The position numbers and the translations under genes are program-made. The notes beneath the pieces were generated by a model, which worked only from the letters and a program-made list of their open reading frames with translations, was not told the origin of the DNA and did not search any database. A stretch of 64,000 nt of DNA from Novosphingobium sp. (GTDB lineage Bacteria > Pseudomonadota > Alphaproteobacteria > Sphingomonadales > Sphingomonadaceae), in NCBI RefSeq assembly GCF_020852455.1, contig NZ_JADZAT010000006.1, positions 62,001 through 126,000 of the forward strand, read 5' to 3'. This document shows, in pieces, positions 20,173 through 28,994 of this stretch. Numbering within the stretch: the stretch's first letter is position 1; each line of letters begins with the position of its first letter.

Positions 20173-20841
20173 ATGAAAAAGCTGACGATCGCCGCGGCGC
20201 TTGCAGCCGCGACCATGCTCGCCACTCCGGCCTGGGCCGGTTCGGACGAAGGCAAGATCCAGATCAAGGTGCTTGCCACCGGCGTTCTGCCCGATGGCAA
20301 GATCGACACGGTCAAGACCGACCTGATCGGCCTGCCGGTTGGCAGCCAGACCGCCGCCAACGACAATGTCGTGCCGACTGTGGCCGTTGAATACTACTTC
20401 AACAACAACATCTCGCTCGAAACGATCTGCTGCGTGACCAAGCACAAGGTGCGCGGTGCCGGCGCGCTGCTTGGCACCGACCTGGTCAAGGACGTGCTGA
20501 TCGTTCCGGCCACCTTCACGCTCAAGTATCATATGCCGCTTGGCCCGGTTAAGCCCTACATCGGGGCCGGCCCGTCGGTGTTCATCATGCTTGATTCGAA
20601 GCCGGACGTCGATGCCGTTGGCCTGGGTGCAACCCGCGCCAAGCTGTCGAGCAACATCGGCGTGGCCGTGCAGGCCGGTGTCGATATCGGCATGGGCAAT
20701 GGCATGGGCATCAGCCTTGACGCCAAGAAGTACTGGATGGGCACCACTGCCAAGTTCTACGCCGGCAATACGCTGGTGCTGGAATCGAAGCACAAGCTTG
20801 ATCCGTGGGTGCTGTCGGGCGGGATGTATTTCCGCTTCTAA
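20173..20841 (+). CDS. ompW: OmpW family outer membrane protein
   Basis: Signal peptide MKKLTIAAALAAATMLATPAWA; NNISLETICCVTKHKV; C-terminal YFRF. Confidence 0.9.
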   Translation: MKKLTIAAALAAATMLATPAWAGSDEGKIQIKVLATGVLPDGKIDTVKTDLIGLPVGSQTAANDNVVPTVAVEYYFNNNISLETICCVTKHKVRGAGALLGTDLVKDVLIVPATFTLKYHMPLGPVKPYIGAGPSVFIMLDSKPDVDAVGLGATRAKLSSNIGVAVQAGVDIGMGNGMGISLDAKKYWMGTTAKFYAGNTLVLESKHKLDPWVLSGGMYFRF

Positions 20842-20886
20842 GCTGGAACGGATTTCCGCTTCCCCTCTATAGGAGCGGGATGGGAA

Positions 20887-20929
20887 GGGTCGGCCGATTT
20901 GCTTTCGCAGGCGATCGCCGGCCCTTTCT
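20887..20929 (+). terminator. intrinsic terminator after ompW
   Basis: GGGTCGGC/GCCGGCCC stem followed by TTTCTTG. Confidence 0.6.
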
Positions 20930-20963
20930 TGTGCCTGGTATCTGTTGAAGGCGGCGCGGCGCC

Positions 20964-21662
20964 TCAACCGGCTTCGGCCATCAATCCTTCGCGGTCGAGG
21001 ATCACCACCTCACGGCGCGAAGGCAGGTCGATCAGCCCATCGGCCTTGAGTCTGGTGAACTGGCGGCTGACCGTTTCGATCGTCAGGCCCAGCACGTCCG
21101 CCACCTGCTGGCGCGAAAATGGCAGGGCGAACCGCCGCAGCGCCGAATCGGGCTGATCGATGCAGCCAGGCTGGACCAGCCGTTCCGACATTTCGAGCAG
21201 GAAGCTGGCCAGCTTTTCACCGGCCGACTTGCGGCCCAGCAACAACATCCAGCGGCGCGTGCGATCGAGTTCGGCCAGGGTGCGCTGCAACAGCTTGTGT
21301 TCAAGCCCGGGATGCTCGCGCGCGAAGGCGTCGAAATCCTTGCGGCTGAACACGCAGACCCGCGCCTCGGTCAGCGCGGTCACGCCGTGGCCGCTGGTCG
21401 ATCCGAACGGGCGGCCGATGAAATCGGAGGGATAGACCACGCCGACGATCTGCTCACGCCCATCCTCGGTCCCGGTCGACAGTTTGAGCACGCCATCGAT
21501 GACATTGGCGACGAGGACCGAATCCTCACCTTCCCACATCAGCGACTCGCCGGGTTCAAGCACCCGGCGGCGGCCAATGGCGTTCAAGGCTTTGAGTTCA
21601 TCGGTATCAAGCGACGAACAAATGGCGCGATTGCGCACAACACAGGTTTCGCAGGCGATCAT
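20964..21662 (-). CDS. Crp/Fnr family regulator with FNR-type 4-Cys set (FnrL/FixK-like)
   Basis: C4-X2-C7-X7-C15 plus C103; C-terminal HTH RQQVADVLGLTIETVSRQFTRLKADGLI. Confidence 0.92.
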   Translation of the reverse strand: MIACETCVVRNRAICSSLDTDELKALNAIGRRRVLEPGESLMWEGEDSVLVANVIDGVLKLSTGTEDGREQIVGVVYPSDFIGRPFGSTSGHGVTALTEARVCVFSRKDFDAFAREHPGLEHKLLQRTLAELDRTRRWMLLLGRKSAGEKLASFLLEMSERLVQPGCIDQPDSALRRFALPFSRQQVADVLGLTIETVSRQFTRLKADGLIDLPSRREVVILDREGLMAEAG

Positions 21663-21701
21663 TTCGGCTCTGCAATGCCCGCGAGGGCCGCAAAGTGCAA
21701 G

Positions 21702-22433
21702 TCAGATGATGTCGGCGATGTCCGCAAGGCTGGTGCGCAGCTTGTCCAGCGCCTGGGCCTTGAGCTGGTGCACCCGGGGGACCGAGACCTGCAGCGCCTC
21801 GGCAATTTCGGCCAGATTCAACTCTTCGACGAAGTAGAGCTGGATCACCAGTTGCAGCCGATCGGGCAGCAGCGCGATCGCCCCGGCCACCGCTTCGCGC
21901 AGTTCCGTATCAGCCAGGATCGCAAAACCGTCGGGCCGTTCATCGGCAAAGGCCATGTCGGCATCGGAATAGGCCAGGTCGATCGATTCGAAGCGCAGCG
22001 GTTCGCTCGATCCGCGCAGCGCTTCCAGTTCGGCTTCGCCAATGCCCAGCGCCTCTGCCAGTTCGCGGGGCTGCGGATCGCGGCCCAGCTGGCCGCGCAG
22101 CGCAGTCTCGGCCTCGCGCAACTGGCGGCGGCGTTCGACAGCGCCGCGGCTCAGCGGCACATGGCGGCGAATCAGGTCAACCATCGCCCCGCGCACCCGC
22201 AGCTTGGCATAGGCGGCAAAGCCGTCCTCGGTCGGCCCGGCGTGTTTCTGGGCGGCTTCGGTCAGCGCGACCATCCCCGCCTGGATCAGGTCTTCCAGCT
22301 CGATCCCCTGGCGTCCGCCGCCATGGACATGCCAGGCCAGCCGCCGGACCATCGGCACGAAGCGGCGGATCCGCTCGGCACTGGCGCCGCGATAGGCCTC
22401 GGCGGCGGAAAAGCTCTTTTGATCGTGGATCAT
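21702..22433 (-). CDS. fliA: flagellar sigma factor FliA (sigma-28 family)
   Basis: ELEDLIQAGMVALTEAAQK, region 4 LNLAEIAEALQVSVPRVHQLKAQALDKLR. Confidence 0.92.
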   Translation of the reverse strand: MIHDQKSFSAAEAYRGASAERIRRFVPMVRRLAWHVHGGGRQGIELEDLIQAGMVALTEAAQKHAGPTEDGFAAYAKLRVRGAMVDLIRRHVPLSRGAVERRRQLREAETALRGQLGRDPQPRELAEALGIGEAELEALRGSSEPLRFESIDLAYSDADMAFADERPDGFAILADTELREAVAGAIALLPDRLQLVIQLYFVEELNLAEIAEALQVSVPRVHQLKAQALDKLRTSLADIADII

Positions 22434-24532
22434 GCCAGCACACTTTCGATTTCAGGTTCGGGTGAAGGTTGCGGAAGCGCCGGTGCACCGATCACGGCCA
22501 GCACCTCGATCGGCTGGGCGGCGGGCAGTTCGGCAATTGACAGGACGGTGCAGGCCGGTGCGCGCAGCCGCAGCAACGCGGCCAGTGCACGGCGGGCGCG
22601 CGGCTGGACGATCAGCGCGGGCGGGCCGGCACCGGGGCCGCGCTCGGCAATCAGCGCGGCGACATGATCGCCGATGCTGCGCGCCAGATCGGGCTCGATC
22701 ACCGGCTGGCCAGTCGCCGGATCGGCCAGGCCCTGGACGATCGCTGCCTCCAGCTGGGCGTCGAGCGTCAGCACCGGCAGGCGTTCGCCCGGCGCGCAGA
22801 TCCGCCCGACGATCATCCCGCCCAGTTCGGCGCGGACCAGATCGACCAGCCGGTCGTGCTCCTGCGTCTGCTGCACGCCCTGCGCCAGCGCGGCCAGGAT
22901 CGGCAGCGGGTGGCCGATCGGCAGCCCGTCTTCCAGCAGCGCGCGAAACAGCCGGGTCAGCGCGGCGAGCGACAGCGGCGCGGGATGCACCGCCTCGACC
23001 AGTCCGGCAGCATGGTCCTTGACCGCATCAAGAATCGCCTTGAGCTCATCCGGCCCGAACAGCGCCTGCGGGCGGTCACCCAGCAGCTGGTTGAGCTGGG
23101 TGGCGATCACGGTGCTGGCATCCACGGTCAGGTAACCCTCGGCGATCGCCAGATCGCGCTGCGCCGGATCGATCCACACCGCCGGGCAGCCAAAGCTGGG
23201 ATCGCGGGTCTCCTCGCCCGGCAGCTGCACGCCGGGACGAACGTCGCCGGCATCGATCGCCAGGATCCGCTCCGGACGCACCGAGCCGCCACCCAGCGGA
23301 ACCCCGCCCAGCGTGATGCGATAGTCGCCCGGCGGCAGGTCAAGGCTGTCGCGAACCCGGAATTGCGGAACGATGAAGCCGAACAGCTGGCTGAGCTGCT
23401 TGCGCACCCCGGTGATCCGCGCCACCAGCGGCGATCCGCGTCGGTCGTCGACCAGATGAACCAGACCATAGCCCAGCTCGATCGTCACCAGGGTGTGATC
23501 GGACACTTCCTCCAGCAGGATCCGGCCCGGCTCGGCCGGCGGCTCGGTGGCGGCCACCGGGGCGGGCCGCGCGGCGCGTTTGGCCAGCGCGTGCCACAGC
23601 CACCCGGCCAGCGCGGCAGCGGGCAGGAACACTGTCTGCGGCATCGCCGGGATCATCCCGATCGCGCCCAGGATCACCGCCACCGGCAGCCAGGTGCCGG
23701 GATTGGCGAGCTGCCCGCCGATCTGCCCGGCCAGATCGCGGCTGTCGGATACGCGGGTGACGATCACCGCCGCCGCGATCGACAGCAGCAGCGCGGGCAC
23801 CTGCGCCACCAGCGCATCGCCGACCGCGAGGGTAATGTAGTTCTCGGCCGCTTCGCCCGCTGTCAGGCCGTGGCTGATCATCCCCAGCGCGAAGCCGGCA
23901 ACGATGTTGACTGCCAGGATCAGCAGCGCGGCGATCGCATCACCCTTCACGAACTTGCTGGCACCGTCCATCGAGCCGTAGAAATCGGCCTCGGTCGCCA
24001 CTTCGCGGCGGCGCGCCTTGGCTTCGTCGGCGGTGAGCAGCCCGGCGGCCAGATCGGCATCGATCGCCATCTGCTTGCCCGGCAAGGCATCAAGCGTGAA
24101 GCGCGCCGATACTTCCGAAACGCGCCCCGCGCCCTTGGTGATGACCACCATGTTGATGATCATCAGGATCATGAAAACAAACAGCCCGACCGCGAAATTG
24201 CCGCCGACGAGGAAGGCACCGAAGGCCTCGATCACGTGCCCGGCCGCCGCCCCGCCTTCATGGCCGTTGACCAGCACCACGCGGGTCGAGGCGACGTTGA
24301 GCGCCAGCCGCAGCAGCGTTGCGAACAGCAGGACTGACGGGAACGCGCTGAAGTCGAGCGGCTTTTCGGCATTCATCGCCGCCATCAGGATCGCCACCGA
24401 CAGCGCGATGTTGAGCACGAAGAACAGGTCGAGCAGCACCGCCGGGGTCGGCACCACCATCAGGCAGATCAGCGTCAGGATCCCGGCCGGCAGCGCAAAG
24501 GCGCTGGGCTTGATGCGCGCCAGCCAGTTCAC
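22430..24532 (-). CDS. flhA: flagellar export protein FlhA
   Basis: LILMIINMVVITKGAGRVSEVSARFTLDALPGKQMAIDADL. Confidence 0.97.
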   Translation of the reverse strand: MNWLARIKPSAFALPAGILTLICLMVVPTPAVLLDLFFVLNIALSVAILMAAMNAEKPLDFSAFPSVLLFATLLRLALNVASTRVVLVNGHEGGAAAGHVIEAFGAFLVGGNFAVGLFVFMILMIINMVVITKGAGRVSEVSARFTLDALPGKQMAIDADLAAGLLTADEAKARRREVATEADFYGSMDGASKFVKGDAIAALLILAVNIVAGFALGMISHGLTAGEAAENYITLAVGDALVAQVPALLLSIAAAVIVTRVSDSRDLAGQIGGQLANPGTWLPVAVILGAIGMIPAMPQTVFLPAAALAGWLWHALAKRAARPAPVAATEPPAEPGRILLEEVSDHTLVTIELGYGLVHLVDDRRGSPLVARITGVRKQLSQLFGFIVPQFRVRDSLDLPPGDYRITLGGVPLGGGSVRPERILAIDAGDVRPGVQLPGEETRDPSFGCPAVWIDPAQRDLAIAEGYLTVDASTVIATQLNQLLGDRPQALFGPDELKAILDAVKDHAAGLVEAVHPAPLSLAALTRLFRALLEDGLPIGHPLPILAALAQGVQQTQEHDRLVDLVRAELGGMIVGRICAPGERLPVLTLDAQLEAAIVQGLADPATGQPVIEPDLARSIGDHVAALIAERGPGAGPPALIVQPRARRALAALLRLRAPACTVLSIAELPAAQPIEVLAVIGAPALPQPSPEPEIESVLA

Positions 24533-25392
24533 AGCCCGAAGACCCGCAGCTTGCCATAGGCCTGACGGACATGCGCCGGCATCGCCTCGCGCCCGGCGCC
24601 AAACGTGGCGGCCAGGGTATCGGCCATCGAGGGGCGGCTTGTTGGTTGTGAAAGCCCTTCCCCGGTGGGGAAGGGTTGGGATGGGGGTTCAACGCCGACA
24701 TGGTTCCCCCACCCCCAGCCCCTCTCCCCTGGGGAGGGGAGCCAGTCATCGGGACCGGCACTCCCCATCGCCCGCGCCATCTTGCCGCGCAGCAATTCCA
24801 TCACCCCGCCCAGTGAGCGCGGCGCACCGCTGGCGTCATAGAAAATCGCCCGGTTCGCGCCTGCGGCCTTGGGGAACAGCGCCGCAGCGCTCTGCCCGGG
24901 ATCGGTGGCCAGGGCGGTCAGGAACCGCCCGGCCCCATCGGCGCCCAGGAAGTGCGCCATGTACAGCTCGGCCGGATCGGGCTCGCGGCCCAGCACACTG
25001 GCCAGGTAATTGCGGTTGTCGCTGGCCAGCTCGGCAGCCATCAGCGCCGAGGCATCGGGATCATAGCGCAGCGCCAGCACTTGCTGGCGCAGGGCCGGAT
25101 CGCGTACCCGCCCGCCCTGGATCGCCGCATCGGCCCAGCCCAGCCCGTGCTCGCTGCCGTGCCGGTCCAGCGTGGCCAGCCAGGTTCCCCGGGTGAACTG
25201 ATAAAGCCCGGCCGCACTCGACGTGCCGGCCCTGGCATCGGGATTGAGGCTCGATTCAAGCCGCGCTTGTCCCAGCAGATAGGAAAAGTCGATGCCCGTG
25301 GCCTGGCTGGCCCGGGCGATAGCCGCGTGGACTTGCGGTGTGGGCGCCGTGGCACCGATCGATCTGGCCTCGCTCAAGCGGAACTCCCGCAA
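24529..25392 (-). CDS. flagellum-linked lytic transglycosylase-like protein carrying a repeat-derived insert
   Basis: DFSYLLGQARLESSLNPDARAGTSSAAGLYQFTRGTWL SLT-like motifs; insert LPSPGERGWGWGNHVGVEPPSQPFPTGEGL; TTG start assumed. Confidence 0.8.
   Translation of the reverse strand: MREFRLSEARSIGATAPTPQVHAAIARASQATGIDFSYLLGQARLESSLNPDARAGTSSAAGLYQFTRGTWLATLDRHGSEHGLGWADAAIQGGRVRDPALRQQVLALRYDPDASALMAAELASDNRNYLASVLGREPDPAELYMAHFLGADGAGRFLTALATDPGQSAAALFPKAAGANRAIFYDASGAPRSLGGVMELLRGKMARAMGSAGPDDWLPSPGERGWGWGNHVGVEPPSQPFPTGEGLSQPTSRPSMADTLAATFGAGREAMPAHVRQAYGKLRVFGL
24655..24744. repeat. palindromic repeat (paired hairpins) inside the transglycosylase CDS
   Basis: CCCTTCCCC-GGT-GGGGAAGGG and CCCCTCTCCCCTGGGGAGGGG hairpins with G/C-run middle arms. 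Confidence 0.8.
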
Positions 25393-25408
25393 CGGGTTGA
25401 CGTTGCAG

Positions 25409-25432
25409 GGTGTTCAGCAAGGGGCGTGCCAA
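25409..25432 (-). promoter_or_regulatory. sigma-54 promoter TTGGCACGCCCCTTGCTGAACACC
   Basis: Perfect TGGCACG-N4-TTGC; TSS expected about 25405. Confidence 0.85.
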
Positions 25433-25446
25433 TTCAGCAGATGCGC

Positions 25447-25791
25447 TTAGCGAGCGCCGGCATAGGCATAGCCGGCACTGCCCGCGCGGTAGAGCGCGGG
25501 CGTGCCGGTCAGGGCATCAAGCCGCGCCGCGACATTGGCGGCAATCAGGTTGCGAACCTGGCGGTTTACCTCGTTCAGCCGCCGCGCGGCATCAAGCAGG
25601 CCGCGGCATTCCTCGTCGATTGCACCGGCGTCGGCAAAGGGGCCGGCCAGGTCGATCGTGCCGCACAGCGCGACCTTGTCCTGCGCGCAGCCCATGATCG
25701 CATCAAGGTCGAGCCCGGCAAGCGCCTGCCGTTCTTCCTGCAGCACGGCAACCATCTGCCGCAAGGTATCGCGCAATTGGGCAGAGGTCAT
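25447..25791 (-). CDS. flgN: FlgN-like flagellar chaperone
   Basis: Small helical protein overlapping flgM; LVAVLQEERQALAGLDLDAI-like N-terminus. Confidence 0.65.
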   Translation of the reverse strand: MTSAQLRDTLRQMVAVLQEERQALAGLDLDAIMGCAQDKVALCGTIDLAGPFADAGAIDEECRGLLDAARRLNEVNRQVRNLIAANVAARLDALTGTPALYRAGSAGYAYAGAR

Positions 25792-26075
25792 TTCCCGCTC
25801 CTCAGCAAAAATCCGGCGGCAATCATCGCGTCGGCAACCTTCATCGGCAGCACCGGATAGCTGCCGCGCTCGATCGCCTTGCGGATTTCCGCGACGCGTT
25901 CGGCGTTGACCGGGGCCTCGCCGGGATCGAGCGCGGCGCTGCGCTGCACCGCCGATTGCGGCGCGGCATGCGCCCGCGCGGTATCACTGGCCACCGGGGT
26001 GGCCTTGCCTTGTGCCACCGCGCCAGTGCCGCGGGGCGTCTGGGGACCAAGCGGTCCAAGTTCGATGGGGGGCAT
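25788..26075 (-). CDS. flgM: anti-sigma-28 factor FlgM
   Basis: NAERVAEIRKAIERGSYPVLPMKVADAMIAAG. Confidence 0.88.
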   Translation of the reverse strand: MPPIELGPLGPQTPRGTGAVAQGKATPVASDTARAHAAPQSAVQRSAALDPGEAPVNAERVAEIRKAIERGSYPVLPMKVADAMIAAGFLLRSGK

Positions 26076-26158
26076 GGTGCCGCTCCTTGCTAGTTCGTCA
26101 GACCCAAGAACGGCACCGGCATTCCGGCTTTAAGGGCAGGCGGCAGCAAAATGCCGGA

Positions 26159-26653
26159 TCACGGCAATGCAATGCCGACCAGCCCCGGGCGCAGCACCCT
26201 GCCGCGCAGCGCCGGTGCGGCGGGATTGGCGGTGCGGACCTTGATCCAGGCACCGATCGGCCCGCTTTCAAGCGCTTCGCCCGATTGCGCGACGGTGAAG
26301 CCCTCACCGCTGACCGCGATCGAAACCGCATCGCCGCGCGCCACGGCTACGGGTGCGGCCTCGCCCCGGGCTTGGCCAGCCAGCGGCACGAACAGCTTCC
26401 AGCCGCCCGGCACCGGGCACGCCACCTCAACCGTATCCTGCCGCGCGCCGTACCAGCCGGTCGCCAATGGCACGCGGCAGGGCGCCAGTCGCAGGCGCCG
26501 GTCAACCGGCAAGGCCGCGCCGCCGGGCTGGCCCTGCGGCAGGCCGGTGAACTGGGCCACAGCGCGATCGACCGCGTCGAGATCGGCATGGCTCTGCGCC
26601 AGCGCGGGCGCCGCGAGGGCCAGCCCAAGCAGGAAGATGGGGTAACGGATCAT
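26159..26653 (-). CDS. flgA: flagellar P-ring assembly chaperone FlgA
   Basis: Signal peptide; C-terminal GPIGAWIKVRTANPAAPALRGRVLRPGLVGIALP. Confidence 0.85.
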   Translation of the reverse strand: MIRYPIFLLGLALAAPALAQSHADLDAVDRAVAQFTGLPQGQPGGAALPVDRRLRLAPCRVPLATGWYGARQDTVEVACPVPGGWKLFVPLAGQARGEAAPVAVARGDAVSIAVSGEGFTVAQSGEALESGPIGAWIKVRTANPAAPALRGRVLRPGLVGIALP

Positions 26654-27087
26654 GGCGCCTTCTCCTTGGCAGGTTGTCCGGTCATGGGTTGCAAGCCGCG
26701 TGCCACCAGCGCCTGGTCATAGGTCAGCGTGGCGAGCGGCGGCCCCTGAGCATCGGGTTCGATCAGCACCCGCGCGGGCCGCCCGGCACTGCGCGCCAGC
26801 TGCAAGGCAGCTTCGGCCTCCACTGGGGAGGCGACGATAGTCACCCGCAAGCGCGGATCATGCGCGGTGGTCGCCAGCCATTCGGCCAGGTCCGGCCCGC
26901 CCGCCGCCGCGCTCCACACCGCAACCGGCTCGCCCAGCGCGGGCAAGGCCGGGCGGGCGGGCAAAGCGGGCGGCGCTGGCCGGGCGGTTCCGGGATCTTC
27001 GCTGACGACCGCAGCGGTGACCATGAACAGGATCAGCGACAGGTCGGCCAGCACGGTCTGCCAGCCGCTGCCGGCGCGCGCGATCAT
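26650..27087 (-). CDS. single-TM ExbD/MotB-like small protein lacking an OmpA domain
   Basis: WQTVLADLSLILFMVTAAVVSE: acidic TM segment near N-terminus; overlaps the MotA-like gene. Confidence 0.5.
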   Translation of the reverse strand: MIARAGSGWQTVLADLSLILFMVTAAVVSEDPGTARPAPPALPARPALPALGEPVAVWSAAAGGPDLAEWLATTAHDPRLRVTIVASPVEAEAALQLARSAGRPARVLIEPDAQGPPLATLTYDQALVARGLQPMTGQPAKEKAP

Positions 27088-27755
27088 ATCGCCTCGGCCG
27101 GCACGGCGGCGAGCCGTTCGGCCCGGGGGCGCGGCGGCATGGCCTTGGCAACTTGCCCGGCCAGCCAGTCGATCACCTTCTGACGCTCGACTTCCTCGGC
27201 CTGCGCCTTGCGCTCAACCATCCGCGAGAGCGGCGCGAGCAGCAGGTTCGCGCCGAGCAGTCCGTAAAGCGTGGTCACCACCGCCATCGAGATCGCCGCA
27301 GTAAACGAACCGCGCGCGATCCCCTCGGCGGGCAGCTGGCTGAGCGAGATCAGGGTGCCCGCCAGGCCGAAGACCGGCGAAAGCTCGGCCGCCTGGGCCA
27401 ATGTGCGCACCGCCCGCTCGGCCTCGCCAAGGCGGCGGGCGCGGTGAGCTTCATGCGCGCTCATCAGCGCCGGCAACGATCGCTGGGTGATCAGCGCATC
27501 GGTTGCCTCGTCGAATTCGCTGTCGCCAAAGCGATGCGGCTGGGCGCGGAACAGGCCGTCCTGCTGGATCTCCTGGATCTGCAGCGCCAGTTCGGCCCGT
27601 GCCGCCTCGGGATCGAAACCGTCCTCGCCCAGCGCGCGCAGCTTGGTCCAGGTCAGCCGGCAATCGCTCCAGCCGGCGCGCAGCACGGTGGCCAGCGCGG
27701 TCCCGCCGAACACGATCAGCGCGGATGGTCCATCGACCAGGTTCAACAGGTTCAT
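27084..27755 (-). CDS. MotA/TolQ/ExbB-family proton channel-like protein
   Basis: AELSPVFGLAGTLISLSQLP...FTAAISMAVVTTLYGLLGANLLLAPLSRMVERKAQ; ATG at 27755. Confidence 0.8.
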   Translation of the reverse strand: MNLLNLVDGPSALIVFGGTALATVLRAGWSDCRLTWTKLRALGEDGFDPEAARAELALQIQEIQQDGLFRAQPHRFGDSEFDEATDALITQRSLPALMSAHEAHRARRLGEAERAVRTLAQAAELSPVFGLAGTLISLSQLPAEGIARGSFTAAISMAVVTTLYGLLGANLLLAPLSRMVERKAQAEEVERQKVIDWLAGQVAKAMPPRPRAERLAAVPAEAI

Positions 27756-27897
27756 CGGCGCTCCCTTCGCACGCGTTCGACCAGTTAGAACGTGTGCCCC
27801 GGCAAGCATTTCAGGCGGCGGACGAAATTTGCCGGATGCGGCAGGATCTTGCCGCCTTAACGGGACAGCAGCCCGCACAATTCCGCCATTTGCGCAG

Positions 27898-27921
27898 TTG
27901 GCACGGCGCTTGCTGAACACC
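27898..27921 (+). promoter_or_regulatory. sigma-54 promoter TTGGCACGGCGCTTGCTGAACACC upstream of flgB
   Basis: Perfect TGGCACG-N4-TTGC; flgB ATG at 27951. Confidence 0.88.
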
Positions 27922-27950
27922 TGGCACGCACGGATGCGAAGGAGTGTGCC

Positions 27951-28298
27951 ATGGCCACCAGCCTGTTCGGAATTCACGGGGATGCGCTTCAGCTGCGCTC
28001 GCAGCGGCTGGGGCTGATCACCTCCAACATCGCCAATGCCGGGACCCCCGGCTACAAGGCGCGCGACATCGATTTCGCTGCGGCGCTGAAAGCGCGGCAG
28101 GGCGGTCAGTCGCTCGATATGTCGGCAGCGGGGGCGATGCGCTACCGCGTGCCGGTGATGCCCAGCCTTGACGGCAACACCGTCGAGATGGCCACCGAGC
28201 AGACCGCATTTGCTGAAAATGCAATCGGTTACCAGGCAACACTCAGCTTCATTCGCGGACGGGTCGATACCCTGACCCGCGCGCTGAAGGGCGATTGA
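27951..28298 (+). CDS. flgB: flagellar basal-body rod protein FlgB
   Basis: QRLGLITSNIANAGTPGYKARDIDF. Confidence 0.95.
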   Translation: MATSLFGIHGDALQLRSQRLGLITSNIANAGTPGYKARDIDFAAALKARQGGQSLDMSAAGAMRYRVPVMPSLDGNTVEMATEQTAFAENAIGYQATLSFIRGRVDTLTRALKGD

Positions 28299-28711
28299 GC
28301 GTGGCCGCCCCTGCCCCCCTCACCCTGTTCGGGGTCGCCCAGCGCGGCATGTCGGCCCAGCTGGTGCGGATGAACGCGGCCAGCTCGAACCTGGCCAATG
28401 CCGGTTCGGTCGCGGCCAGCGAACAGGAAGCCTACCGCCCGATCCGCGCGGTCTTTTCCGAGCAGTACGACCGCGCCAGCGGGCTTTCGACCGTCAATGT
28501 TTCCAATGTGTTGCGGACCAATTCTGCGGCGATGAAGGAATACAATCCCAACCACCCGCTGGCCGATGGCGAGGGCTACATTTTCACCGCCCCGGTCGAT
28601 GCCAATGCCGAGATGGTCGAGATGCTCGATGCCTCGCGCCAGTACCAGAACCTGGTCGAGGCGATTTCCACCGCCAAGCAGTTGATGCTCGATACCATGA
28701 GGATGAAATAA
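28295..28711 (+). CDS. flgC: flagellar basal-body rod protein FlgC
   Basis: RMNAASSNLANAGS...YNPNHPLADGEGYI...LDASRQYQNLVEAI; TTG or GTG start. Confidence 0.95.
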   Translation: MSVAAPAPLTLFGVAQRGMSAQLVRMNAASSNLANAGSVAASEQEAYRPIRAVFSEQYDRASGLSTVNVSNVLRTNSAAMKEYNPNHPLADGEGYIFTAPVDANAEMVEMLDASRQYQNLVEAISTAKQLMLDTMRMK

Positions 28712-28989
28712 TGGCTGTTTCTTCAGTAACTTCCGCCGCGCAGCAAGGCGCCTCCCGGCCACCTTCGCAGATGCTCGGACAGGCCGATTTCATCCGCCTG
28801 ATGACCACCCAGATGAAGCTGCAGGACCCGCTTGAGCCGGTCGATAACAAGGAAATGATCGCCCAGATGGCGCAGTTTTCCTCGCTCTCGGGGATCGAGA
28901 ACATCAATTCGACGCTGAAGGCGATCTCGACCCAGCTCGACCAGGTGCTGAGCGCCCAGGGCGCACCCCAAACCGTCACACAGGAGTAA
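28711..28989 (+). CDS. flgD: flagellar hook capping protein FlgD, short form
   Basis: DFIRLMTTQMKLQDPLEPVDNKEMIAQMAQFSSLSGIENIN; only 92 aa. Confidence 0.9.
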   Translation: MAVSSVTSAAQQGASRPPSQMLGQADFIRLMTTQMKLQDPLEPVDNKEMIAQMAQFSSLSGIENINSTLKAISTQLDQVLSAQGAPQTVTQE

Positions 28990-28994
28990 CCCCG

